Source: Pseudomonadota bacterium (GTDB lineage: Bacteria > Pseudomonadota > Alphaproteobacteria > Rs-D84). From it: 40,273 bases of DNA. Position 1 is the first letter of the stretch; each line of letters begins with the position of its first letter. The translations under genes were made by a program, and so were the position numbers. Positions 1 through 6,900 of this stretch are shown one piece after another. Location of the stretch: positions 1-40,273 of the forward strand of contig WQUT01000074.1 of the NCBI GenBank assembly GCA_009781955.1, given 5' to 3'. The notes beneath the pieces were generated by a model. It was given only the letters and a program-made list of their open reading frames with translations, was not told where the DNA came from and made no database searches.

Positions 1-1360
1 CGCATTGGATGCAGATGTTCAGGTCCACGGACGCCACGCGTTCGGAAATCGCGCGCTTTTCATATTTGGACGTGCCGACGGGATATTCGCCGTATGCGAA
101 TGAGGGCTCCGTCGCGTGCCCCCCCTCTTGGGGGGGGCTATCACGCCGTAGCGATAGCGAAGGCGGACTGGGGGGGGCTACCTCCGAAAGACTATTTTTA
201 TTTGAAGAAGCCCCCCCTCGGCCACTACGTGGCCACTCCCCCCCTACGGGGGTGAGACGCGACGGAACAAATACCGACACAGGCAAGTCATCGCCGCGCA
301 TCGCCGCCATTTCGCCCAAAACCCCCGCAATCCGCGCCGGCGCGTCGGGCGTCATCGCCGGCGTCCAGTCGGGCGCAAAGCCCGATGGCGACGAAGGCAG
401 CGTGTATTCGTGCAGGAAATCCGCCGCGCGGTCAACCGCGGCCCAGTTTGCGGCGATAACCGCCTCGCCCTTTTTCTTGTACGTTTTTTCTATCGCCTCT
501 TTCGCCCGCGCCGCGACAATTTTCGGATCAATCACATGCGTCAGATTAAAGAAGTTCAGCATGATGAAAGTATTGATGCGACGCCCCAGGCCCAATTCTT
601 CCGCGCCGCGATTCGCATCCAGGAAAAAGACCCGCGCGCGCATACGTATCAAATGCTCTTGCACCGCGCGCGGCAGGTTGGAAAACGCGTCATTGGGACT
701 GCGCGATGTATTAATCATCACTGTCCCGCCGGGTTTGAGTCCCTTAAACACATCAAACCTTTGCGCGATCATAAAGGACGACACGCCGATAAAATCCGCG
801 TATTCCACCAGATATTGCGACCGTATTGGTTTCGGCGCAAAACGCAAATGCGACGCCGTCAAACCGCCGGATTTTTTAGAGTCATAGACCGCATAGCTTT
901 GCGGGTAAAGCTTGGAATTCTCGCCGACGATTTTCACGATGTTTTTCACCGCGCTGACCGTGCCGTCGGAACCGATGCCGTAAAGAATCGCGGATTTTCT
1001 TTGTTCCACCCCTGCCCTTGCGGCAGGGGTCGCCCGTGCGCTTTCTTGCGACGGGCGGGGGATGGGTTCATTGGTCAAATCATCTGAATCAATTTGATTA
1101 TTTTGACTGATTAAACCCACCCCCCGGCCCGCAAAATTGCGCGCCGCCCCCGCCGCAAGGGCGGGGGTAATATCCTCTATTCCAAACGCCGCGTCTGTCG
1201 GCAGCGATAGGCCCGTCACGTCGTCCGTAATGCCGACGGTAAAGTTATGGCGCAGGGTGCCGCGCATCATTCCTTCGGCAATCGCTTTCACATCGCGGGG
1301 CTTGAATTCCTTGCTGCCCAGTCCATACCGTCCGCCGAAAATATTTATCTTACTTGTCAT
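1..1360 (-). CDS. nifJ: Pyruvate:ferredoxin (flavodoxin) oxidoreductase NifJ, C-terminal part, cut by window edge
   Basis: NifJ oxidises pyruvate with CoA to acetyl-CoA and CO2, passing electrons to ferredoxin or flavodoxin. Reading the minus strand from ATG at 1360 gives 453 open residues. It starts with the domain III signature (GGRYGLGSKEF near residue 9), then YGIGSDGTVSAVKN in the gamma domain near residue 128, and YEKRAISERV followed by the first ferredoxin-domain cysteines (CIQC) at the edge. AGGTTATAA precedes the ATG as ribosome binding site. Single-chain NifJ is about 1170 residues; here the alpha-like part is a separate gene upstream and mscS lies between. Two GC-rich palindromic insertions are translated in frame (about 1005-1172 and 115-262). 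The family call is firm; whether the split protein works is not known. Confidence 0.9.
   Translation of the reverse strand, partial: MTSKINIFGGRYGLGSKEFKPRDVKAIAEGMMRGTLRHNFTVGITDDVTGLSLPTDAAFGIEDITPALAAGAARNFAGRGVGLISQNNQIDSDDLTNEPIPRPSQESARATPAARAGVEQRKSAILYGIGSDGTVSAVKNIVKIVGENSKLYPQSYAVYDSKKSGGLTASHLRFAPKPIRSQYLVEYADFIGVSSFMIAQRFDVFKGLKPGGTVMINTSRSPNDAFSNLPRAVQEHLIRMRARVFFLDANRGAEELGLGRRINTFIMLNFFNLTHVIDPKIVAARAKEAIEKTYKKKGEAVIAANWAAVDRAADFLHEYTLPSSPSGFAPDWTPAMTPDAPARIAGVLGEMAAMRGDDLPVSVFVPSRLTPVGGEWPRSGRGGASSNKNSLSEVAPPSPPSLSLRRDSPPQEGGHATEPSFAYGEYPVGTSKYEKRAISERVASVDLNICIQC
115..262. repeat. In-frame palindromic element inside nifJ (ferredoxin-domain approach)
   Basis: A G-rich/C-rich palindromic block (CCCCCCCTCTTGGGGGGGG and related arms) interrupts the conserved stretch just before YPVGTSKYEKR. 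It adds about 45-50 residues rich in Pro, Gly and Ser without breaking the frame; I counted the homopolymer runs and they keep the phase. The same arm is found in polA at 24508-24626. Confidence 0.8.
1005..1172. repeat. In-frame palindromic element inside nifJ (gamma domain)
   Basis: Two G+C-rich inverted repeats (CCCTGCCCTTGCGGCAGGGG at 1011-1030 and a CCCGCC/GGCGGG pair at 1140-1167) bracket an AT-rich core. In translation they add about 50 residues between SLPTDAAFGIED and the conserved YGIGSDGTVS, where NifJ normally has a short linker. No stop or frame change is created. Confidence 0.7.
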
Positions 1361-1434
1361 TTTATAACCTCTAATAATTCTGGTTGTTCATATCCCGTGT
1401 TACTTGTTTTTCATTTTAATATTCTCTTTCTCAG

Positions 1435-1596
1435 GACTACCCCGGATTTCCATCGGCAACAAGTTGCCGGGAAATCCGACCCTTCTGAGAAGGGTAATTG
1501 CGCGCTCATTTTGTTAAATTTTATGAGCGTTAAATTGCCCTTCTCAGAAGGGCCGGAAAGCTTAGCAACTTGTTGCTATAGCTTTCCGGGGTAGTC
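1435..1596. repeat. 162-bp nested palindromic element between mscS and the nifJ 3' part
   Basis: The outer arms are GACTACCCCGG and CCGGGGTAGTC. Inside are CCCTTCTGAGAAGGG and CCCTTCTCAGAAGGG arms around an AT-rich core with GCTCAT...ATGAGC. The element at 29300-29464 has the same architecture and largely the same sequence, so this is a dispersed MITE-like family. It fills most of the 1361-1610 gap. Confidence 0.85.
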
Positions 1597-1610
1597 GTAT
1601 TTTATTTCCT

Positions 1611-2441
1611 TTACTTATCCACATGAACGTCCAATTGCGGGAAGGGAAAGTGCAGTCCGCGTTTTGGAAACTCGTTATAAATTTTCTCCATGATGTCCGC
1701 CTGGCTGGATGCGTAATCGCCGAATCCCGTCCAATAGCGCAAAACGATATCCACCGAATTGGGCGAAAGATTTTTTACGAACACGACCGGCGCGGCAGGC
1801 TTGCTCAGCACGCGCTTGTCCGCGCCCAGGATTTCCAGCGACACCGCGCGCGCGGCGTTTATATCGTCGCCGTATCCGATATTGATGACCATGTCAACCC
1901 GGCGTTCCGGCTGGCGCGACAGGTTTATGATTTCCCCATTGGACAACGGGCCGTTCGGCAGGAATGCAATCTGTTCATCCCCCGTATGCAGCTCTGTCGT
2001 AAAAATCATAATCTTTGCGACTGTGCCCGTTTTGCCGCTTGCCGTCTGAATCGTATCGCCGACGACAAATGGCTTGAACAATAAGATGACGATGCCGCCG
2101 GCAAAATTCTGCAGCGTTCCCGACAAGGCCATGCCGACCGCCAATGACGCCGCGCCCAGAATCGCGACGATGGACGTCATCTGGATGCCGACGGTGGTCA
2201 GCACGATAATCACCACCATGATTTTCAGCGCGACGGAAACGAACGATGTAAAGAACGAGGTCAGCGACGGGTCAAGCCGGCGCGCGTCCATAATTTTCTT
2301 GAACGATTGGGCCAGGCGGTTCGCAATCCATATTCCGATCGCCAGAATCACGACGGCGGTCAGCAGCTTGATACCGTATTGCACCGCAATATCGGTCAGT
2401 GTTGTCAGTGTTCCGCCAAAATTAGAAACAGGTTCGTTCAT
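1611..2441 (-). CDS. mscS: Small-conductance mechanosensitive channel, MscS family
   Basis: This inner-membrane channel opens under membrane tension and releases solutes on osmotic downshock. The 276 residues match the family length (about 286). Two membrane helices (about 18-42 and 66-90) are followed by the Ala/Gly-rich pore helix (about 95-125, GAASLAVGMALSGTLQNFAGG), then the MscS beta-domain (LFKPFVVGDTIQ, FLPNGPLSNGEIINLSR) and the alpha/beta C-terminal domain. It starts 13 bp after the stop of the nifJ 5' part and is followed by the nifJ 3' part, so the three genes are probably one transcript. Its place between two halves of a metabolic enzyme is abnormal. Confidence 0.93.
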   Translation of the reverse strand: MNEPVSNFGGTLTTLTDIAVQYGIKLLTAVVILAIGIWIANRLAQSFKKIMDARRLDPSLTSFFTSFVSVALKIMVVIIVLTTVGIQMTSIVAILGAASLAVGMALSGTLQNFAGGIVILLFKPFVVGDTIQTASGKTGTVAKIMIFTTELHTGDEQIAFLPNGPLSNGEIINLSRQPERRVDMVINIGYGDDINAARAVSLEILGADKRVLSKPAAPVVFVKNLSPNSVDIVLRYWTGFGDYASSQADIMEKIYNEFPKRGLHFPFPQLDVHVDK

Positions 2442-2454
2442 GTGTTATCCTTTT

Positions 2455-3894
2455 TTATTTTCTTTGTGCCAAGGCCGCGACGACGTCTTGGTATAATGGC
2501 TCGCCAATCGCGCCGGGTTCTTTGGTGCGGTCCAGCACGGCGATATTTTTCACGGATTTCGGCAAAGCCGCCAAAAACGCCGCCGTCGGGAACGGTCGGT
2601 ACAAATGCACCGCAATCATCCCGGTTCCCCGCGGCAAATGCGCCAGGGTTTCGGTGATGGTTTCCGCCGCGCTGCCCATCACCACAATCACGTTCTTTGC
2701 GGTTTTCGGGCCGTAATAATCAACCAAGCCGTATTTGCGCCCCGTCAGCCGCGCGAATTCATCCATCACGCCGGCAACGATTTCGGGAACCGCGTCGTAT
2801 AACTTATTCGCCGCCTCGCGCCCCTGGAAATACACGTCGGGGTTTTGCGCGGTGCCGCGGATGGTGGGCCGATCCGGCGTCATGCCGCGATTGCGCGCCG
2901 CCAGCATCATGTCGGTCGGGATAAGCGCGCGCAGGACGTCATCCGGTATATGCGTCAGCCGGGATTCTTCATGGCTGGTGCGGAAACCGTCAAAGAAATG
3001 CATAAACGGCACGCGCGAACGCAGCGTCGCGGCGTGCGCAATGGCGGCCATATCGTGCGCCTGTTGCACATTGTGCGCGGACAGCATCGCGAACCCGGTG
3101 CCGCGCGCCGCCATCACATCCGAATGATCGCCAAAGATGGACAGTGCGTGCGTCGCAATGGCGCGGGCCGCGACATGCATGACGAACGGCGTTTGCTCGC
3201 CCGCAATCTTGTACATATTCGGAATCATCAGCAGCAGACCCTGGGACGCCGTAAAGGTCGTCGCCATCGCCCCCATCGCCAACGCGCCGTGCAGCGCGCC
3301 GGCAGCGCCGCCCTCTGACTGCATCTCTATCACGCCGGGGATATTGCCCCAGATATTCTTTTTATGCTGATAGGCCCATTCGTCGGCCAGTTCGCCCATT
3401 GTGCTACTCGGCGTAATCGGGTAAATCGCCGAAAACTCGCTGCACCTATACGCCACATCCGCCGCCGCCCAGCCGCCATCGGCTATTATTCCCCTCCCTC
3501 GGAGGGGTGTCGCGCCGGTATCGCGCGACGGGGAGGGTTTGGTTTTTATAGACTCCATTTCTGCTTTTATATTTTCTAGCACCATATTAATTTTCCTTTT
3601 TACGTCCAAGTCGGCAATACGCAGCGTTTTTATACCAAGGCTGTCCATATATTCGTCTCTGGCTTTATCATATTTTACTTTGGTATCATGCGAATCTCCA
3701 TCAATCTCTATAATCAATTTCAGTTCTTTGCAATAAAAATCCGCTATGTAGTTTCCTATGGTTTTTTGTTTTGTGAAATCGTAGCCAAGCTGTTTTTTCT
3801 TTAACTGATTCCATAGCAGAACTTCGGATAGATTTCCAGATTGACGATTACCTCGCGCATACTTTATAAGATTTCTGTTGTAAAGATTTACCAA
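2455..3894 (-). CDS. nifJ: Fusion ORF: DUF559 nuclease domain joined in frame to NifJ N-terminal (alpha-like) part
   Basis: Residues 1-118 form a DUF559/PD-(D/E)XK endonuclease domain (SEVLLW with E24, ADFYC with D52, IIEIDGDSH with E63, D65 and H69). Residues 119-136 are the translated inverted repeat. Residues 137-479 are NifJ domains I-II (YPITPSS, EMQSEGGAAGALHGAL, TFTASQGLLLMIPNMYKIAGE, THALSIFGDHSDVM, TKEPGAIGEPLY). The protein ends just where domain III should follow. The only plausible start is TTG at 3894, preceded by GGGGAGGG from the inverted repeat, which acts as ribosome binding site. The native NifJ start (3995) now leads into a stop after 15 codons. The nuclease is therefore an insertion that has taken over nifJ expression, or has inactivated it. 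Confidence 0.88.
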   Translation of the reverse strand: MVNLYNRNLIKYARGNRQSGNLSEVLLWNQLKKKQLGYDFTKQKTIGNYIADFYCKELKLIIEIDGDSHDTKVKYDKARDEYMDSLGIKTLRIADLDVKRKINMVLENIKAEMESIKTKPSPSRDTGATPLRGRGIIADGGWAAADVAYRCSEFSAIYPITPSSTMGELADEWAYQHKKNIWGNIPGVIEMQSEGGAAGALHGALAMGAMATTFTASQGLLLMIPNMYKIAGEQTPFVMHVAARAIATHALSIFGDHSDVMAARGTGFAMLSAHNVQQAHDMAAIAHAATLRSRVPFMHFFDGFRTSHEESRLTHIPDDVLRALIPTDMMLAARNRGMTPDRPTIRGTAQNPDVYFQGREAANKLYDAVPEIVAGVMDEFARLTGRKYGLVDYYGPKTAKNVIVVMGSAAETITETLAHLPRGTGMIAVHLYRPFPTAAFLAALPKSVKNIAVLDRTKEPGAIGEPLYQDVVAALAQRK

Positions 3895-3948
3895 AGCACC
3901 CTCCCCGTCGCGCGATACCGGCGCGACACCCCTCCGAGGGAGGGGAAT
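3488..3948 (-). mobile_element. DUF559-encoding element with perfect 51-bp terminal inverted repeats, inserted in nifJ
   Basis: The ends 3488-3538 and 3898-3948 are exact reverse complements over 51 nt; each also contains its own palindromes (CCCCTCCCTCGGAGGGG and a GTCGCG/CGCGAC hairpin). Between them is a DUF559 nuclease ORF read on the minus strand without a stop. The element is bracketed by a 25-nt direct repeat of nifJ coding sequence (3462-3486 and 3953-3977), which gives IADGGWAA on both sides. This fits insertion with target duplication. The inverted repeat supplies the nuclease's Shine-Dalgarno sequence on one side and an open reading bridge into nifJ on the other. Confidence 0.85.
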
Positions 3949-3995
3949 TAGTCCGCCGCCCAGCCGCCATCGGCTATCGTTGTTTCTTTTTTCAT
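3948..3995 (-). pseudogene. nifJ: Original nifJ start, truncated by the DUF559 element
   Basis: ATG at 3995 begins MKKETTIADGGWAAD and then meets TAA formed at the element junction. The last residues repeat the start of the NifJ section after the element (IADGGWAAADVAYRC). So the uninterrupted gene once read from this ATG straight into NifJ domain I. A 15-residue leader peptide may still be translated upstream of the DUF559 start. Confidence 0.8.
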
Positions 3996-4088
3996 TTCTC
4001 GTCCGTTAAACTTTTATTTTTATACATCAATCGCGCTGGATGCTTTGCGATTGATGCTATCCCAAAATTTCGGGGATAAGCGTCGCAA

Positions 4089-4117
4089 ATTATACCCCAT
4101 CCGCCACAGGCGCGCAA
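4089..4117 (-). promoter_or_regulatory. Candidate sigma70 promoter for the nifJ-mscS-nifJ transcript
   Basis: On the minus strand TTGCGC (4117-4112), a 17-nt spacer and TATAAT (4094-4089) lie about 90 nt before the native nifJ ATG. A 10-bp inverted repeat (CATCAATCGC...GCGATTGATG, 4025-4056) lies in the leader; its role is unknown. Confidence 0.55.
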
Positions 4118-4132
4118 GTTTGAAATATCTTC

Positions 4133-4160
4133 TTGACAAACAGTGATAAAAGGTTATAAA
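4133..4160 (+). promoter_or_regulatory. Strong sigma70 promoter for the 4225 gene
   Basis: TTGACA (4133-4138), a 16-nt spacer and TATAAA (4155-4160) precede the orphan gene at 4225. The bases after the -35 box (AAACAG) recur at 5794-5799, before another orphan gene. Confidence 0.75.
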
Positions 4161-4224
4161 ATGTCAGTCTTCCCCCTCTTGTTTTGCAAGCGGGCAATAA
4201 TAGAATTATACAAAGGAATATATT

Positions 4225-4494
4225 ATGAAAAAAGCCTATCTGACCCCTGAACAGAAGGATATAATTAACATTGCTAGATACATGCAGAGTATGTTTTCAT
4301 CTATGACCGAATTATTGTCAAATATAGACCCTACGAAAATAAAACATTTTATTGAAATCGTTCAAAGGGGAAAAATCGGAAAACGTCCGGCAACCGAAGC
4401 AGAAAAAGAAAATGCTTGGGCGGAATTAGGAGATATAACCAAATCTTTCAGCTCTATGCGGGTAAATTGCGCAAAAGAACAAAAAAAGAAGTAA
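4225..4494 (+). CDS. Small protein of unknown function, 89 aa
   Basis: I do not recognise this protein. It is predicted mostly helical and charged, with a Lys-rich end (CAKEQKKK) and no signal peptide or membrane helix. AAAGGAATATATT before the ATG is a good ribosome binding site and a strong promoter lies upstream, so it is very likely expressed. Its stop overlaps the ATG of the downstream acetyltransferase (TAATG), so the two are translationally coupled. Confidence 0.7.
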   Translation: MKKAYLTPEQKDIINIARYMQSMFSSMTELLSNIDPTKIKHFIEIVQRGKIGKRPATEAEKENAWAELGDITKSFSSMRVNCAKEQKKK

Positions 4495-5120
4495 TGAAAA
4501 ACCAAATCTCGCGTTTTGATATTGACATTGACCTGGTGCCGGTGTCGGTATCGCCCAAAAACATGGTCGTCTTGATGGCGGCCTTGGGCGCGGAACAAAA
4601 ACGGCTGGCGCCTTGGCTTTACTGGGCCGCGACGCCAAAGACCAGTGCCGCGCGAAAGCCGTCCGAACATTCAAATTTATTCTTGTCGCGCCTGAACGAT
4701 GCGGGCAAAACCGCGCGCGCGGCGGCAAAGATATTTTGGATGTTGTTTTCCCGAACAAAGCTGTTGGCCTGGAAATATAAATACTACCAGATTATGAAAG
4801 ATGGAGAATTGGCGGGAATGATCGGGCTGGACGACATAAACACGCGGGATAAAAATGCCGTGCTGTGGTATTGCGTGCGCGAAAAGCACGAAGGAACTGG
4901 CCTGATTGACAGCGCGATCAAATTGATAGAAGGCCACTTTCTGCGTCATGGCCCCGACGGGATGGCGCGGCTGTATGCAAAGATAGAGCCAGACAATGAA
5001 AAGTCGCTCCGCGCGATCAAGCGCGCCGGTTGGAAATACGAAGGCACCTTGAAAGACGACCACTTCAATCCGCACAAAGGCGAAATTGTAGACAGAATGC
5101 TTTTTGCGATAACCCGGTGA
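4494..5120 (+). CDS. GNAT-family N-acetyltransferase (RimJ/RimL-like), 208 aa
   Basis: It probably moves an acetyl group from acetyl-CoA to an amine; the substrate is unknown. The C-terminal half has the GNAT core: a strand with GELAGMIGLDDI near residue 105, VLWYCVREKHEGTGLIDSAIKLIEGHF as the strand, CoA-binding loop and helix, and YAKIEPDNEKSLRAIKRAGWKYEGTLKD typical of the RimJ/RimL group. The N-terminal 70 residues are less typical. I chose ATG 4494 because it overlaps the upstream stop; a longer reading from 4416 would overlap the upstream gene. The context gives no further clue. Confidence 0.8.
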   Translation: MKNQISRFDIDIDLVPVSVSPKNMVVLMAALGAEQKRLAPWLYWAATPKTSAARKPSEHSNLFLSRLNDAGKTARAAAKIFWMLFSRTKLLAWKYKYYQIMKDGELAGMIGLDDINTRDKNAVLWYCVREKHEGTGLIDSAIKLIEGHFLRHGPDGMARLYAKIEPDNEKSLRAIKRAGWKYEGTLKDDHFNPHKGEIVDRMLFAITR

Positions 5121-5123
5121 AAT

Positions 5124-5702
5124 CTAAAACAATCTTAAATCATAATCCGGCATGTCGTAACTCCACAGGCCCTGATACCCGCGGGTTGGAATCGGATCCG
5201 GCAGCACCCGCACATTCCCCAGTTTCCACGCATACCGCCCCGGTCGCCAATCGCCGAATGCGCGCTCTGTTTCCGTTTGCGCCGCGATGAATTCCGGCGT
5301 CATAAAAATGCAATCTTGCAGCTCGCAGACGCAGATTATTTTTCCATAGGTTTCAAAGAAATTCCCCTTCGCTTTAGCGAAGGGGTGGCAGTTTTGCGCC
5401 AGCAAAACTGACGGGGTAGTTGTTTTAATAATTCCGCGCGCTTTGCGCGCGGCTACTACCCCGCCCTCGCCATGTCCACCCCGCGCAATCTGCGATTGCG
5501 TGGGGGCCCCGGGCTCGGGCACCCCTTCACTAAAGTGAAGGGGAATTAATGTCTTTCCGCCGGCATCCATCGGGCGCAGGGACGCATGAATCGCCAGCAA
5601 TCCGCGGTGTTTGGTCGGCCAGCCGCGCGTCTCGTATTTTTTCAGCCCCGCGGCGATCGCGCCCGCCCACGGTTGCCACAATGTTAAAGTTTTCATTTCC
5701 AT
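5124..5702 (-). CDS. ASCH-domain protein with an in-frame palindromic insertion
   Basis: The start KTLTLWQPWAGAIAAGLKKYETRGWPTKHRGLLAIHAS is the ASCH fold (PUA-like, RNA or modified-base binding). It continues after an interruption as GKIICVCELQDCIFM and DWRPGRYAWKLGNV. Between these parts about 60 residues (LIPLHFSEG... to ...HPFAKAKGN) come from a palindromic repeat at 5363-5550. Without it the protein is about 130-150 residues, the usual size. ATG 5702 and 5696 are both possible starts; neither has a clear ribosome binding site. It ends 4 bp from the convergent acetyltransferase gene. Confidence 0.8.
   Translation of the reverse strand: MEMKTLTLWQPWAGAIAAGLKKYETRGWPTKHRGLLAIHASLRPMDAGGKTLIPLHFSEGVPEPGAPTQSQIARGGHGEGGVVAARKARGIIKTTTPSVLLAQNCHPFAKAKGNFFETYGKIICVCELQDCIFMTPEFIAAQTETERAFGDWRPGRYAWKLGNVRVLPDPIPTRGYQGLWSYDMPDYDLRLF
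5363..5550. repeat. Compound palindromic element inside the ASCH gene
   Basis: The outer arms are CCCCTTCGCTTTAGCGAAGGGG (5364-5385) and CCCCTTCACTAAAGTGAAGGGG (5522-5543). Inside are a CAGTTTTG/CAAAACTG hairpin, a GCGCGC hairpin, and a GGGGTAGT...ACTACCCC pair matching the arms of other elements here (1435, 11048, 29300). It keeps the ASCH frame open. Confidence 0.8.
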
Positions 5703-5787
5703 CAAACCATATTTCTGGGGTTTCGCAAATTATATCCCCCGGTCGTGGCCCGTGCAAGCAAAGCGATAAAAAGCCTTAAAATAATTA

Positions 5788-5815
5788 TTGACAAACAGGC
5801 AAAAAGTGATACAAT
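5788..5815 (+). promoter_or_regulatory. Strong sigma70 promoter for the 5882 gene
   Basis: TTGACA (5788-5793), a 16-nt spacer and TACAAT (5810-5815). The segment resembles the promoter at 4133, including AAACAG after the -35 box. Confidence 0.75.
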
Positions 5816-5881
5816 GCTAAAACTTCATAATATTTAATTATGAAAAGAATCATGCAATCCAACAAAAAATGGAGAATTAAA

Positions 5882-6322
5882 ATGAGTCGCAAGATGTCCA
5901 GAGTCAAAAAAACATTCTATAACGAATTCCTGCCGCAACTGTATCAAGGATTGACGCAGTTTTACACAGGAATGATTGATCCCAGAAAGCCGCGGGATAA
6001 TTGGTCAAAAGAAATTCCGGCAAACCCAGAGGTTGCAAAGTTCCTGATAGACTTTGCGAGAGATTTCGGCCACACATGCGACTGTCAGCAAATTTCGTTT
6101 CTGGAAACACTGTTCAAGATGATTTCGGAAAGCTATTCCGAATGGTTCGCGAAATATTTAAAGAAAAACCCCGCGGAAATACCTGCATTGTTATTTAAGC
6201 AAATGGATTTCTGGACCAATAGGCAATGCACCCGCCATACCAAGTATGAAGAATATACGCGAATCAAAATAAATATCCATGCGTATGTCGTGGGCAGTTT
6301 TACTCATGGCCAGAGAATATAA
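5882..6322 (+). CDS. Protein of unknown function, 146 aa
   Basis: I do not recognise this protein. It is soluble, aromatic-rich and predicted helical, with one CDC pair near residue 62 (GHTCDCQQ). ATG 5882 is preferred over ATG 5840 because GGAG sits 7 nt before it and nothing similar precedes 5840. It is a single-gene unit with a strong promoter before it and a clean intrinsic terminator after it, which supports real expression. Confidence 0.7.
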   Translation: MSRKMSRVKKTFYNEFLPQLYQGLTQFYTGMIDPRKPRDNWSKEIPANPEVAKFLIDFARDFGHTCDCQQISFLETLFKMISESYSEWFAKYLKKNPAEIPALLFKQMDFWTNRQCTRHTKYEEYTRIKINIHAYVVGSFTHGQRI

Positions 6323-6330
6323 AACCAAAC

Positions 6331-6357
6331 AAAAACGGGGCGTCGCCCCGTTTTTTA
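6331..6357 (+). terminator. Rho-independent terminator
   Basis: ACGGGGC-GTC-GCCCCGT hairpin followed by TTTTTT, 9 nt after the stop of the 5882 gene. A-rich sequence before it could make it work in both directions, serving the convergent acetyltransferase too. Confidence 0.9.
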
Positions 6358-6367
6358 ATATCACATT

Positions 6368-6784
6368 TCAGAATTCTTTAAATATTTCTAAATATTCCCC
6401 GCCGATAAACGCGCCACGCTTTTTATGAAAATTTGCAACTTTCGGCTTTGCATACGATATCATCCACTTAGTATTCTGGTCGCGTAATATTTGTTCAAAA
6501 TAATCCGACAGCATTGTTCCCAGGCCAAGGCCGCGGAGCGAGGGTTCTATTATGCGCAGCCATATCATGGTTCCGCCACCTAGCAATTTTTCCCCCGCTA
6601 TAAATCCTGCTACCCTGCCGTCCATTTCCGCGACGAGCACAATTCCGTTGGCAACTATGCCCTCAGTATAGCCCACGCTCCATGGATCATTGTCCGGAAA
6701 TAAATCTTTTTCTTTCTCCATCAGCTTTCGCATTGTCGCGATATCTTTGCGCGATGCCGGACGAAGAACGATATTTTCGGGCAT
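6368..6784 (-). CDS. GNAT-family N-acetyltransferase, 138 aa
   Basis: A compact acetyl-CoA-dependent acetyltransferase of unknown substrate. It has the N-terminal strand and helix (VLRPASRKDIATMRKLMEKE), a central strand (VAGFIAGEK), IIEPSLRGLGLGTMLSDYFEQIL as the acetyl-CoA loop (RGLGLGT), and a C-terminal KVANFHKKRGA segment like the usual AxxxYxxxGF. ATG 6784 is chosen because GGAGAAAA precedes it; an upstream ATG lies in a palindromic repeat. Confidence 0.85.
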   Translation of the reverse strand: MPENIVLRPASRKDIATMRKLMEKEKDLFPDNDPWSVGYTEGIVANGIVLVAEMDGRVAGFIAGEKLLGGGTMIWLRIIEPSLRGLGLGTMLSDYFEQILRDQNTKWMISYAKPKVANFHKKRGAFIGGEYLEIFKEF

Positions 6785-6860
6785 TATTTTTCTCCTTATG
6801 ATCCCCGCCTTCCCCACCCGCCGAAATCGGTGATTTCGGCGGGGCCCGGGTCACGTGGAT

Positions 6861-6900
6861 GACGGAACTAGTTTTATTTGGACGGAGCTAGTTTTATTTG
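6861..6900. repeat. 20-bp tandem duplication at the end of the protease gene
   Basis: GACGGAACTAGTTTTATTTG is followed directly by GACGGAGCTAGTTTTATTTG, one base different. The protease stop codon (at 6894-6896) lies in the second copy. A GC-rich hairpin (6812-6848) follows on the downstream side. Confidence 0.8.

Noticed and set aside
9..1594. Plus-strand ORFs of 76-292 aa over nifJ
   Set aside because: They are shadows of nifJ on the minus strand; their translations show no domain and are rich in Arg and Ala as expected for antisense of GC-rich codons.
3488..3948. Group I or II intron carrying a homing nuclease
   Set aside because: No intron core or domain V is visible; the flanks are simple inverted repeats and the reading frame runs through.
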